From a virus: a stretch of 55,380 bases of DNA. The stretch's first letter is position 1, and each line of letters begins with the position of its first letter. The DNA lies in IMG/VR virus record IMGVR_UViG_3300048556_000227, positions 1 to 55,380 of that record; one strand, written 5' to 3'. The notes under the pieces are model-generated. The model was not told the origin of the DNA. It worked only from the letters and a program-made list of their open reading frames with translations, and made no database searches. Made by a program: the position numbers and the translations under genes. Below are positions 13,393 through 20,741 of the stretch, piece by piece.

Positions 13393-14745
13393 ATGAAACC
13401 ATTCAAACACCAATCAACAACAACTGATTTCATCGTCGACAAAAAGCAATGCCTAATCACATCAGATCCAGGCACCGGCAAGACCCGTAGCGTTATCGAC
13501 GCCTACGTCAAGTTGCCAGCAGACAGACGTAAGATGCTCGTTATCGCCCCGCTTTCGATACTGCAAGCGTCATGGGGTGACGACATCGACAAGTTCCAGC
13601 CCGAACTTACGTACGAAATTGCGTACGCCAAGAACAGAGCCAAAGCCTTTCAAAGCCACGCAGACGTCATCTTGACAAATCATGATGCGGTTAAGTGGCT
13701 GCTCAAAAACATCAGCGTCTTAAAACAGTTCAATACCATCTGCATCGATGAGTTCACTGCGTTCAAGAACAAAGACAGCCAACGTAGTAAGGCGATGGCC
13801 AAGATCATCGACTGGTTTGACTACCGTGTGGCGATGTCAGGCACACCCAACAGCAACACCATCCTCGATATCTGGCACCCCACCTACCTTATCGACGGTG
13901 GCGAGCGATTGGGGCGTAGGTTCTACGGCTTTCGTAACTCTGTTTGCACTAGCCGTTTCAATGGATTCGCTAATGAGTGGATAGATCGTGACGATGCAGA
14001 GCAGATCGTTGCGTCCCAATTGCACGACATCAACATTCGATTCGCGCTCGAAGAGTGCATCGATATGCCGGAGCAAACAGTCTCAACCAAGCTGACACGC
14101 CTGCCTAAAGACATCATGAATCAGTACCTTGTGCTTGCCGAAGACTCTGTCTTGCACACCGCGCAAGGCACGATCAACGCAGTACACGCTGGGGCCAAGG
14201 TTAAGAAGCTACTACAGCTGTGTACCGGTGCTATGTATGACAACGAAGGCAGTGTTATCGGCGTACATAACGACCGCTATGACCTTGTCCTACAGCTTGT
14301 AGAGCAGCGTGCTCACAGTCTTGTTGCTTTCAACTGGTCACATGAGAAGGCTCACCTTGTAGAGCAGTGCGAGAAACGTGGCATCAGCTACGGCGTTATC
14401 GACGGCACTACACCGCCACACAAACGCAACGACATCGTCGACCGTATGCAAGCAGGACAGCTGCAAGTTGTCTTCTGTCACCCACAGTCTGCAGGTCATG
14501 GGCTCACCATGACAACAGCAACCACCGTGATCTGGGCGTCTCCAACCTACAACGCCGAGCACTACCAACAGTTTAACCGCCGTATCTATCGCGCAGGGCA
14601 GACCAAACGAACTGAGGTCATACGCATTGCCGCAGAGGGTACGTGGGAAACCGATGTGTTCGACAAGCTAGAAGGCAAGTTGGCCCGTATGGAAGACCTG
14701 CTCACAACACTCAACAACCTAAACAATCTAAGGAAATCAGCATGA
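13393..14745 (+). CDS. SNF2-type SF2 DNA helicase/ATPase (450 aa)
   Basis: The first helicase domain has Walker A SDPGTGKT (24-31), motif Ia (LVIAPLSIL) and the DEAH-box equivalent CIDEF (117-121) followed by AFKNKDSQRSKAM; the SGTPNSN motif III follows. The second domain contains VFCHPQSAGHGLTMT and the arginine-finger motif QQFNRRIYRAGQTKRTEV, typical of SNF2-type phage helicases. It probably acts in replication or recombination. The ATG lies behind its own promoter/operator. Its TGA overlaps the start of the DUF2958 gene. Confidence 0.92.
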   Translation: MKPFKHQSTTTDFIVDKKQCLITSDPGTGKTRSVIDAYVKLPADRRKMLVIAPLSILQASWGDDIDKFQPELTYEIAYAKNRAKAFQSHADVILTNHDAVKWLLKNISVLKQFNTICIDEFTAFKNKDSQRSKAMAKIIDWFDYRVAMSGTPNSNTILDIWHPTYLIDGGERLGRRFYGFRNSVCTSRFNGFANEWIDRDDAEQIVASQLHDINIRFALEECIDMPEQTVSTKLTRLPKDIMNQYLVLAEDSVLHTAQGTINAVHAGAKVKKLLQLCTGAMYDNEGSVIGVHNDRYDLVLQLVEQRAHSLVAFNWSHEKAHLVEQCEKRGISYGVIDGTTPPHKRNDIVDRMQAGQLQVVFCHPQSAGHGLTMTTATTVIWASPTYNAEHYQQFNRRIYRAGQTKRTEVIRIAAEGTWETDVFDKLEGKLARMEDLLTTLNNLNNLRKSA

Positions 14746-15077
14746 AGCTAATCACCAAAGAAATTGAATCGAAACTGCGCGAGAACGAATCGTTGCCTGA
14801 AGAGCTACGTATGCCGCACCTCAAGCTATTCAACCCAGTTGGATCAGGCACTTGGCTCGTCTCCGAGATCGAGTCCGGCAGCGTAGAAGACGGCACCGCA
14901 ATACTGTTCGGTCTTGCTCATGTCCATGAGCCTGAGATGGGCAGCTTCTCATTAGCTGAACTCACCTCACTGCACTTGCCACTCGGCCTGTCCATTGAAC
15001 GCGACCGAACTTGGCGGCCGACTAAAACACTTATCGAGTATGCACAAGACGCTCGCTCACAGGGGTACCTCCAATGA
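14742..15077 (+). CDS. DUF2958-family protein (111 aa)
   Basis: The ATG at 14742 overlaps the helicase stop (ATGA) and has AAGGAAA upstream; the longer in-frame start at 14643 would be nested in the helicase. The sequence, with PHLKLFNPVGSGTWLVSEI, GTAILFGLAHVHEPEMGSFS, and LPLGLSIERDRTWRPTKTL, follows the DUF2958 pattern, a family of phage and mobile-element proteins of unknown function. It is coupled to the next gene (ATGA overlap). Confidence 0.8.
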   Translation: MKLITKEIESKLRENESLPEELRMPHLKLFNPVGSGTWLVSEIESGSVEDGTAILFGLAHVHEPEMGSFSLAELTSLHLPLGLSIERDRTWRPTKTLIEYAQDARSQGYLQ

Positions 15078-15436
15078 ATTCAGACGAACTCATAACAGAA
15101 CTCAAGAAAACCAAGGATCAAATCAAAGACCTCAACAACGAGGTAAAAGAACTCAAGGGACGGGAAGATGAACTCGCCCGTTCCCTGATGACAGAGATGG
15201 ATAAAACAGGTCTAAAGCGTATGGCTAACGACCTTGCAACCGTCTCTGTCGCAACTGAAATTGTACCTGACCCTACGGACTGGGATTTGTTTTACCAGTA
15301 CATCAAGGACACAGGTCAATTTGAGTTACTCCATAAACGCATATCTTTGCCAGCTTTTCGTGAGCTGCTTCAGTCACAGGAAGTGCCTGGAATACAAAGC
15401 CGTGAGCTTATGAAACTTAACTTTAGAACTACTTAA
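15074..15436 (+). CDS. Coiled-coil hypothetical protein (120 aa)
   Basis: Residues 1-45 form a charged coiled coil (LITELKKTKDQIKDLNNEVKELKGREDELARSL), followed by a globular part that resembles the small proteins that accompany phage recombination or ssDNA-binding genes (KRMANDLATVSV, TDWDLFYQYIKDTGQFELLHKR). The start overlaps the DUF2958 stop. The position directly before the putative ssDNA-binding gene suggests a replication accessory; this is inference. Confidence 0.7.
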   Translation: MNSDELITELKKTKDQIKDLNNEVKELKGREDELARSLMTEMDKTGLKRMANDLATVSVATEIVPDPTDWDLFYQYIKDTGQFELLHKRISLPAFRELLQSQEVPGIQSRELMKLNFRTT

Positions 15437-15463
15437 TTAACAATTACCAATAAGGATCTAACT

Positions 15464-16129
15464 ATGGCGAATCAAGCCTTAGCCCTCGTCGACAGTTCAG
15501 AACTACCTGCTCACCTCAATATGGAGAGCAGCCGTGGCAACGAGAATGTCGGTGCAAACATCACTATCCCTCGCATCAAGCAGCTGCAGAAGATGTCAAA
15601 CGAGTGTGACAAGCACCACCCAGCACACATCAAGGGCGCTGAGCCCGGCATGTTCTGCAACACTGGTACTGGCGAACTCTACGGTGAAGAGATCTACGCG
15701 ATCTCAATCAACTTCACCACGGCGTTCAAAGTCTGGCGTGCCATCGAGGCTGGTGGTGGCATCGTAGGCGAGTTCCCTACTCAAGCTGAAGCGGAAGCTG
15801 CTATCGACGCAGCCGAAGGCGACAACGGCAACTACACGGCTAACGAGACGCACACGCACTTGTTGATCCTCAAGGATCCCAAGACCGGTGAGCTGTCATC
15901 CCCTGCTCTGATGGACTTCGCTGTATCTAAACTGACGGTATCCAAGCGTTGGAATACAGCAATCCAGATGAAGGGTGGTGATCGTTTCGCTGCACTGTGG
16001 AAACTAAGCACTGTGTCAGTCACATCGAAAGCAGGTAACCAGTACCTGAATATCGATATCGACGCACTGGGTTGGGCACAGAAGGCTGACTACGACGTAG
16101 CAGCTTCACTGTACGAAGCTCACGCCTAG
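15464..16129 (+). CDS. Putative single-stranded DNA-binding protein (221 aa)
   Basis: A good ribosome-binding site (AAGGA) precedes the ATG. The protein is acidic, contains a long beta-rich middle (GELYGEEIYAISINFTTAFKVWRA, THLLILKDPKTGEL) and aromatic residues, and its codon usage suggests high expression. It sits among replication genes where marine podoviruses usually carry an ssDNA-binding protein. No OB-fold motif can be proven by eye, so the call is contextual. Confidence 0.5.
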   Translation: MANQALALVDSSELPAHLNMESSRGNENVGANITIPRIKQLQKMSNECDKHHPAHIKGAEPGMFCNTGTGELYGEEIYAISINFTTAFKVWRAIEAGGGIVGEFPTQAEAEAAIDAAEGDNGNYTANETHTHLLILKDPKTGELSSPALMDFAVSKLTVSKRWNTAIQMKGGDRFAALWKLSTVSVTSKAGNQYLNIDIDALGWAQKADYDVAASLYEAHA

Positions 16130-16135
16130 TACTGC

Positions 16136-16576
16136 ATGAACGAACACAGCTTTGTAAAAGCTGTACATCGGAAACTTCCACCTGAAGTTTACAAGTGGAA
16201 GATTCACGATACGTATACCGGCGGGGTACCAGATGCAATGTATGCTGGCCCTGCTGGTCTATTGTTCGTTGAATACAAATACCTTAAAAGCCTGCCAAAA
16301 AAACCTACCACCCCCATAAAAACGGGGCTGTCAGAACTTCAGCTCAGTTGGCTAGAACGTATGCTTCTTTACAACGTTTTAGTACTGGTTATAATCGGCT
16401 CACCGTCCGGTGCAGTAATACTAACTGCAGACTTCCGACGCACACTTACCCTGTCGAATTTTGACGCAACCCTATCTGCAAGCGAATGTGCGCAGCAGAT
16501 CGTGGAATTAGCAACTAATCATGAAAGAAGAAAACCTACCTATACCTGTCCAGAACCTACGACGGATTTGGGATAA
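16136..16576 (+). CDS. VRR-NUC-like PD-(D/E)XK nuclease (146 aa)
   Basis: GGVPDAMY (29-36) supplies the PD aspartate (Asp33), LLFVEYKYL (42-50) supplies the E-x-K pair (Glu46, Lys48), and LSELQLSWLERM (65-76) supplies the conserved Gln of the VRR-NUC/Holliday-resolvase-like families. It probably cuts branched replication or recombination intermediates before packaging. Its last 56 bases overlap the repressor gene. Confidence 0.82.
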   Translation: MNEHSFVKAVHRKLPPEVYKWKIHDTYTGGVPDAMYAGPAGLLFVEYKYLKSLPKKPTTPIKTGLSELQLSWLERMLLYNVLVLVIIGSPSGAVILTADFRRTLTLSNFDATLSASECAQQIVELATNHERRKPTYTCPEPTTDLG

Positions 16577-17060
16577 CTTCAGAAAAGAACACAAAATAAC
16601 CCAAGCTGAAGCTGCGTCTGAACTCGGCTGGGGCCAGAGCAACTTCAGCCATTACATAGCTAATATCAACAAGCTGAACCCGAACACGATATTCAAGCTA
16701 TCGGTGTTCCTGCAAGTTGACCCGACAGAAATTGACCCTAATTGTTTTGACGAGCTGCCAGAAACTCGATTTGTTCGGACTGAAACAAAGTCAGGCGCTA
16801 AGAAAACTGAGCAACTTTGCGTACTAGGAAAAACCTTAACCGGCAACACCTACGCTTATCACCCAGATATGGGGTATAAACTGCCAATGGGTTGCAAGAT
16901 CGTAGCGGTATCTCCGAATCAAGCCAAAGCAAAACAAAGCAACCTGTTCCTTGTTCGAAAATCCGCAAAAGACCAGTGGCAGCTACTAGAGCATGACTCT
17001 CTACCCCAGCTCCGCAAACTTTATAAAAACATAAAAAGCGTTACAAATATCTACACATAA
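16521..17060 (+). CDS. XRE-family repressor, CI/Cro-like (179 aa)
   Basis: Residues about 10-65 form an XRE helix-turn-helix (ITQAEAASELGWGQSNFSHYIANINKLNPNTIFKLSVFLQVDPTEI). The C-terminal part (about 85-165) has the outline of the LexA/CI S24 domain (MGCKIVAVSPNQ... NLFLVRKS) but lacks the Ser-Met nucleophile motif, so self-cleavage is unlikely. It is the best candidate for the protein that reads the TAGTA-N7-TACTA palindromes. It lies on the plus strand at the end of the early genes, starts inside the nuclease gene without a clear ribosome-binding site, and is followed by palindrome site 6. Confidence 0.82.
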   Translation: MKEENLPIPVQNLRRIWDNFRKEHKITQAEAASELGWGQSNFSHYIANINKLNPNTIFKLSVFLQVDPTEIDPNCFDELPETRFVRTETKSGAKKTEQLCVLGKTLTGNTYAYHPDMGYKLPMGCKIVAVSPNQAKAKQSNLFLVRKSAKDQWQLLEHDSLPQLRKLYKNIKSVTNIYT

Positions 17061-17095
17061 TTAAACATTAATGTTATAAAGCACACGTAACTTAA

Positions 17096-17112
17096 TAGTA
17101 GCATTTCTACTA
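17096..17112 (+). promoter_or_regulatory. Palindromic operator-like site 6
   Basis: TAGTA-GCATTTC-TACTA is in the 86-base gap between the repressor and the excisionase-like gene, 34 bases before the latter's ATG. No good -35 element is seen. It may let the repressor control xis and its own downstream genes. Confidence 0.6.
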
Positions 17113-17146
17113 AATTTATTTCCCCCTACCCGCACTAAGGACTGTT

Positions 17147-17359
17147 ATGCAGCTAATGCTCGAAGAGAAATACGGCCCTTTTATGACGGTTGAAGATCTG
17201 GCCAATCTAGTGAAAACCAACAAACAAACCATCTATAACCGGCTCTACAACGAGACCCTCGGCATACCACACTGGCGTATGGGTAAACGGTACTTGTTCC
17301 CCACCGAAGGTGTAGAAATCTACATCAACAAAAGCATGAGCCCCGCCGCCAATGACTGA
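17147..17359 (+). CDS. Excisionase-like helix-turn-helix protein (70 aa)
   Basis: The sequence MTVEDLANLVKTNKQTIYNRL (13-33) followed by GIPHWRMGKRYLFPTEGVEIYI is the HTH_17/excisionase layout: a winged helix that reads DNA and a short beta hairpin with basic residues. It faces the convergent integrase gene, as excisionase genes often do, and is translated from a good AAGGA site. It could direct the integrase toward excision; a regulatory role like Cox or Apl is possible. Its stop overlaps the next gene. Confidence 0.8.
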   Translation: MQLMLEEKYGPFMTVEDLANLVKTNKQTIYNRLYNETLGIPHWRMGKRYLFPTEGVEIYINKSMSPAAND

Positions 17360-17579
17360 CGGCGACATGGTGCATTCACCTGCGCACTATGCCGAAAGCG
17401 ACATAGAGTGTATCGACGCAATGGTCGCAGCGTTTGGTGCTGAAGCTGTACAGACGTATTGCCGCCTTGCCAGCTTCAAGTATCAATGGCGTGCCGGAAA
17501 GAAGTTCGATGCCGATGAAGACCTTCGCAAATCTATCTGGTACACGCGCTTCGCAATGGGTGACGACCCACGAGCTTAG
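17352..17579 (+). CDS. DUF3310 protein (75 aa)
   Basis: HSPAHYAESDIECIDAM (8-24), YCRLASFKYQWRAGKK (37-52) and DEDLRKSIWYTRF (56-68) match the DUF3310 family, found in many phages and sometimes linked to nucleotide kinases. The function is not settled. It is the last plus-strand gene and its 3' end overlaps the integrase 3' end by four bases. Confidence 0.85.
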   Translation: MTDGDMVHSPAHYAESDIECIDAMVAAFGAEAVQTYCRLASFKYQWRAGKKFDADEDLRKSIWYTRFAMGDDPRA

Positions 17580-18643
17580 AAGTTTTCGGCGTTTAGCTGC
17601 GTATACCGACGCAGCGTTTCCCACTTTTTATGCCCTGAGATGTGCGCTACTTGTGGTATCGAATAGTTGCTTTCTCTGTCTTCGAACAATCGGCTAATAC
17701 CTTCGTGCCGCAAGTCGTGAAACGTCAGATCTTCAATGCCCACCCGCTTACATACCCGAGCAAACCTGTCTGATATTGCCCCACTCGTCGCAGGCTTCCC
17801 AAACACGTGATCAGGCCGTGCAGGCAGTCGAATCCTGTTACGGGTTACCTTGCCAACCTTCTCATATTCACGCAGGAGCACCTCTCTCACGCCCTTTCTC
17901 ATGGGTATTACGTGGTCATTGCCCTGCTTGCGACCTGGAGTTCTTCTGCTTTCTATAGCAATGGTGTGCTTGCCAAAGTCTACATTCGCCCAAGTTAGCT
18001 CATGGATTTCGCGCTGACGCATACACGACTCCACAGCAAACTCGATCATCGGGCTTAACCAGTTGTTCCCAGACTCAGCGTTGTGCTGTCGCCCTACACC
18101 AGCCATCAGTTTTTCCCACTCCCCTTCCTGCAACCGGCGTGTACGGCGTTTGCTGCCTGCGACCATCTTGAGTGAACCGAGCGTAGGCTGTGTAACCACA
18201 ACGGGGTTCGCTGCTATCGGCAGCCTCCAGATCACAATGCCGTAATCGATCACCTGCTTGAGATAGGACATGTCTTTTTGAAGCGTTGATGCGGCGACCT
18301 TCTGACGACGCTGTTTGCCGTAGTTAAGTAGGTACTGTGGGGTCAGGTCACTGAGCGTATCCGCCCCAAACTCACGGGCCATACGGCGTAGGCTTGCGAG
18401 CTTAGACCCAGACACTGGAGCTGTGTCCTTTAGTTCTTCGATGTAGTTGTAGATCAGATCCGACAGGTTGTGGCTGACCTGTGTGCGCTCGTTAACGTAG
18501 ACGCCTGCGTCCATCTGCATCTCGACCTTCATAGCCCATGCTTTCGCCGCAGATTTTGTTTGAAACGTCTTGGTGACCCGTGAATATCTAGCTTTCTTTA
18601 TTGCCGCACGCCACTTATTGCCGCGACGTTCAAATGTAGCCAT
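17576..18643 (-). CDS. int: Tyrosine-family integrase (355 aa)
   Basis: The protein has an N-terminal arm-binding part (ERRGNKWRAAIKKARYSRVTKTFQTKSAAKAWA), a core-binding domain (about 60-155) and the catalytic domain with Arg209 (SCMRQREIHELTW), His309-x-x-Arg312 (HDLRHEG), His338 (ISGHKKW) and the nucleophile Tyr347 (RRYTQL). All are present and length is normal, so it should be active. It is transcribed toward the early genes and its ATG lies 79 bases from the putative attP core, so its own promoter would be within the arm-site region. Confidence 0.96.
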   Translation of the reverse strand: MATFERRGNKWRAAIKKARYSRVTKTFQTKSAAKAWAMKVEMQMDAGVYVNERTQVSHNLSDLIYNYIEELKDTAPVSGSKLASLRRMAREFGADTLSDLTPQYLLNYGKQRRQKVAASTLQKDMSYLKQVIDYGIVIWRLPIAANPVVVTQPTLGSLKMVAGSKRRTRRLQEGEWEKLMAGVGRQHNAESGNNWLSPMIEFAVESCMRQREIHELTWANVDFGKHTIAIESRRTPGRKQGNDHVIPMRKGVREVLLREYEKVGKVTRNRIRLPARPDHVFGKPATSGAISDRFARVCKRVGIEDLTFHDLRHEGISRLFEDRESNYSIPQVAHISGHKKWETLRRYTQLNAENF

Positions 18644-18645
18644 AT

Positions 18646-18877
18646 CCTTGGCCCCCTAAAGTACACCTTTGGGGGAATCGTATTATAATAATTAATAAAA
18701 ACATAGGGTTATATCGGTGACGGAGAGAATCCCTCTCTCTCCGCCATACAATATATTTCCCTTATAAATCAGTAACTTAAAAAGACCAGAGCCGCTTTGG
18801 GGGCCAAAATTAAGTCTTTGTTTTTACTAAGTTTTATAATCTAGCCTAATCCTAAGTACACCAATGGGGGCCGTTAA
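18646..18877. repeat. GGGGG-containing repeats: candidate integrase arm sites
   Basis: Four related sequences flank the attP core: CCTTGGCCCCCTAAAG at 18646-18661 (reverse orientation), CCTTTGGGGGAA at 18666-18677, CTTTGGGGGCCAAAA at 18795-18809 and CCAATGGGGGCCGTTAA at 18861-18877. The shared block is approximately TTTGGGGGCCAA. Two lie on each side of the core, the arrangement of arm-type sites for a lambda-like integrase. The rest of this 230-base gap is AT-rich and without a gene. Confidence 0.6.
18722..18746 (+). other. attP: attP core matching the 3' end of a tRNA-Ser gene
   Basis: GAATCCCTCTCTCTCCGCCA (18727-18746) is what the last 20 bases of many bacterial tRNA-Ser genes look like: end of the T-arm, acceptor strand TCTCTCC, discriminator G and encoded CCA. 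No complete tRNA precedes it. In addition GGAGAGA (18722-18728) and TCTCTCC (18736-18742) are perfect inverted arms around the 7-base ATCCCTC, the arm-overlap-arm size expected for a tyrosine-recombinase core. Lying just behind int, it should restore the tRNA upon integration. Confidence 0.8.
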
Positions 18878-19299
18878 GAACGACGCCTTGGTCGATGACT
18901 TACCTTACGTACTCGGGCTGTCTTCTTCGCTATCTTTTTTGGCTGTGCTGAGAACTGCTTGCCTTTCTTTGTGTCTTCCCGCTTCTTACGGGTAGTGGCA
19001 GCGTACTCCTTGTCTGATAGAGCCGCTCTAGCCTTCTTCGGGAGATACCTTTCACCTGTTGCTTTCTTTCCTTGAGTTGAGTTTTTACCGGACTTCGTGC
19101 CCCACTCTTCTTTTGTCCACTTCGACAGTGACTTTTGGGCCTTAGTCTTGGGGCCTTTATAGCCACCACCGGATTTCTTGTAGCGTTGGGTGGCGATCTG
19201 CGCCTTACGCGCCGACCACTGCCCAGGTTTGCCGCCTGCAGATCCAGCCTTTACAGCCGCAACAATCCGCTTCCACTTAGGCTCGTCGGTTCTAGCCAT
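18874..19299 (-). CDS. DUF5872-family basic protein (141 aa)
   Basis: AGSAGGKPGQWSARKAQIA, QKSLSKWTKEEWG and RYLPKKARAAL are landmarks of the DUF5872 family, seen in phages and some large eukaryotic viruses. The protein is very rich in Lys and Arg (C-terminus VRKVSHRPRRRS) and would bind nucleic acid; condensation of virion DNA is a plausible role. It ends the late gene array. Its ATG overlaps the stop of the upstream 50-aa gene (TAATG). Confidence 0.82.
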   Translation of the reverse strand: MARTDEPKWKRIVAAVKAGSAGGKPGQWSARKAQIATQRYKKSGGGYKGPKTKAQKSLSKWTKEEWGTKSGKNSTQGKKATGERYLPKKARAALSDKEYAATTRKKREDTKKGKQFSAQPKKIAKKTARVRKVSHRPRRRS

Positions 19300-19451
19300 T
19301 ACTTGCTACCGTGTGAGCGCTGCACAGCAAAGTTAGCTGTCTTGCTCGCGCCTTTATGCTTCTTAAAACCTTCTTTGGGATCTTTCATCACCTTCATTGT
19401 CCCGTTCGACTGCTTCATCCAGTGATAACCCTTAGGTGCTGCTACCTTCAT
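19299..19451 (-). CDS. Small basic protein (50 aa)
   Basis: This 50-residue frame reads MKVAAPKGYHWMKQSNGTMK and ends in QRSHGSK. It has a strong ribosome-binding site (GAGGAGGACAG) and both ends are coupled: ATGA with the 34-aa gene upstream and TAATG with the DUF5872 gene downstream. The high lysine content and HWMK... motif are similar in style to small virion or DNA-binding proteins of marine phages; function is unknown. Confidence 0.75.
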   Translation of the reverse strand: MKVAAPKGYHWMKQSNGTMKVMKDPKEGFKKHKGASKTANFAVQRSHGSK

Positions 19452-19552
19452 ACTGTCCTCCTCTTCGTGTAGCCCCGCTTCTTAGTGTTGTTCTTAGCCA
19501 TCTTCTTCATGTTCCGAGGTGGCTGATTGATACAGGGGGTTCCATAGTGCAT
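19448..19552 (-). CDS. Very small basic protein (34 aa)
   Basis: The ATG at 19552 follows AGGAGGTGCTT, one of the strongest ribosome-binding sites in the window, and the TGA overlaps the ATG of the 50-aa gene. The product starts MHYGTPCINQPPRNMKKMAK and ends KKRGYTKRRTV, with a net charge well above +8. It is similar in composition to the 31-aa protein at 45534, which may point to a family of tiny basic virion proteins. Confidence 0.65.
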   Translation of the reverse strand: MHYGTPCINQPPRNMKKMAKNNTKKRGYTKRRTV

Positions 19553-19561
19553 AAGCACCTC

Positions 19562-19885
19562 CTACTTTTTATTAGACCAAGCCTGCGCTCCGAAGAACGC
19601 GGCCAAGATACCGGCAACACTGACGAAGTAGACCGACGCCATGTCACCAAGAATTGATGCCGCTTGCTCTAGCCCAAACATAGTGCTGGCCACTACAAGC
19701 GACGGGTAAAGCAGCATTCCCCACAACGCGAACCAAGACATAGCCCGCTGCGCGTCTGCTCGCTCGTGGCTAATCTTCAGTTCTTGCAGTTCTTTGCTGG
19801 TGTTCAGCTCTTCGTCTGTGACGATCCCGTCACCATCAGCGTCGTAAGCCGCATATTCACTGTTGGGTTCTAAACGTTTGTTCAT
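19562..19885 (-). CDS. EF-hand-like membrane protein (107 aa)
   Basis: Residues 13-25, DADGDGIVTDEEL, form a near-canonical calcium-binding EF-hand loop. A short charged helix follows, then two hydrophobic segments (about 48-70 and 80-100, MSWFALWGMLLYPSLVVAST and VYFVSVAGILAAFFGAQAW). A cytoplasmic calcium-sensing head on a two-span membrane protein is implied. Similar genes occur near tail genes of marine phages. Start overlaps the stop of the upstream gene (TAATG). Confidence 0.75.
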   Translation of the reverse strand: MNKRLEPNSEYAAYDADGDGIVTDEELNTSKELQELKISHERADAQRAMSWFALWGMLLYPSLVVASTMFGLEQAASILGDMASVYFVSVAGILAAFFGAQAWSNKK

Positions 19886-20349
19886 TAGGTAAATGCTCTA
19901 ATCGTGAGATACAACACCGCGACCGCAATGCCGCCCCCAATTACCAACGTCACGCCGCCGACGAGTAGCTGATTCATCAACTTATCCCGCTCTTTTTTCT
20001 TTCGAGCTAGCAAAGCCATGTGCTGCTGACGGGCCTGCTCCTGCTCAGCTTTTGCCCGTTTAAAGTCGTCGAGTAGCTTCGGATCTGCCACTAGCAGGAG
20101 ATCATTTACCGACTGCCAGTGCCGCTCATACTGTCTGCGAAGCATTTGAATCTTGAGTAGGTCGTTCTGACTCAAAGGCTTAAACGTCGATGCTTTTCTA
20201 TCGACTTCAAACTGATTTAGGGCTTCGCCAAAATCTGATATCAGGCCCATAGCCTGCTGAACACCGGATCCCGTTTCGTTAACTTGGCTTATGACCGAGT
20301 TAATCTGACTTAACAGCATCCCAGCGGCGGCTACCGATTCGATAACCAC
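19885..20349 (-). CDS. Coiled-coil protein with C-terminal membrane segment (154 aa)
   Basis: The GTG start at 20349 lies three bases from the preceding stop. The protein has a helical N-terminus, a charged coiled coil (about 60-125, RQHMALLARKKKERDKLM) and one membrane segment near the C-terminus (128-150, LLVGGVTLVIGGGIAVAVLYL). It is coupled with the EF-hand membrane gene; the pair may form a complex in the membrane. Function is unknown. Confidence 0.75.
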   Translation of the reverse strand: MVIESVAAAGMLLSQINSVISQVNETGSGVQQAMGLISDFGEALNQFEVDRKASTFKPLSQNDLLKIQMLRRQYERHWQSVNDLLLVADPKLLDDFKRAKAEQEQARQQHMALLARKKKERDKLMNQLLVGGVTLVIGGGIAVAVLYLTIRAFT

Positions 20350-20351
20350 GA

Positions 20352-20741
20352 CTAACTCGGTGGGTCAGGCCAAACCACATCTTCCAATGACGTGACGTGA
20401 GAATAATCACTAGGTAAATCGCGCAGTCGTTGCCGATACATTTGCCACTCGCTGCGCTGTTCGGCAGTCAGTGGGGAGTCAGGTACTTGTGTCCAATCTG
20501 TACCGTTTAAGCCGAGGTCTCTTTGTTGCCGCAATTCAAACATTACGACGGCTGTTTGTTCAGTTGCGCTCGACTCGGGTTTATCTACAATCACCCCGTC
20601 GACAACGCACTGGATCGCGTCGTTTGCTGCACCCTCCATAATTAATTCGCTGCCGTGACACTGGAGCGCAAACACCTCGTCAGGACAACTACCAGTGCGA
20701 AGAATCGTCCCTTCACTGTTGTAGATAACAAAGCTCTTCAT
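20352..20741 (-). CDS. Tail assembly chaperone-like protein (129 aa)
   Basis: ELRQQRDLGLNGTDWTQVPDSPLTAEQRSEWQMYRQRLRDLP (about 75-116) is the signature of the phage tail assembly chaperone family (TDWTQLPD...YRQALRDLP). Such proteins usually follow a tail-fibre gene and help it fold or carry a short fibre-binding helix. Here the ATG overlaps the stop of the 601-aa fibre gene (ATGA). Confidence 0.85.
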   Translation of the reverse strand: MKSFVIYNSEGTILRTGSCPDEVFALQCHGSELIMEGAANDAIQCVVDGVIVDKPESSATEQTAVVMFELRQQRDLGLNGTDWTQVPDSPLTAEQRSEWQMYRQRLRDLPSDYSHVTSLEDVVWPDPPS

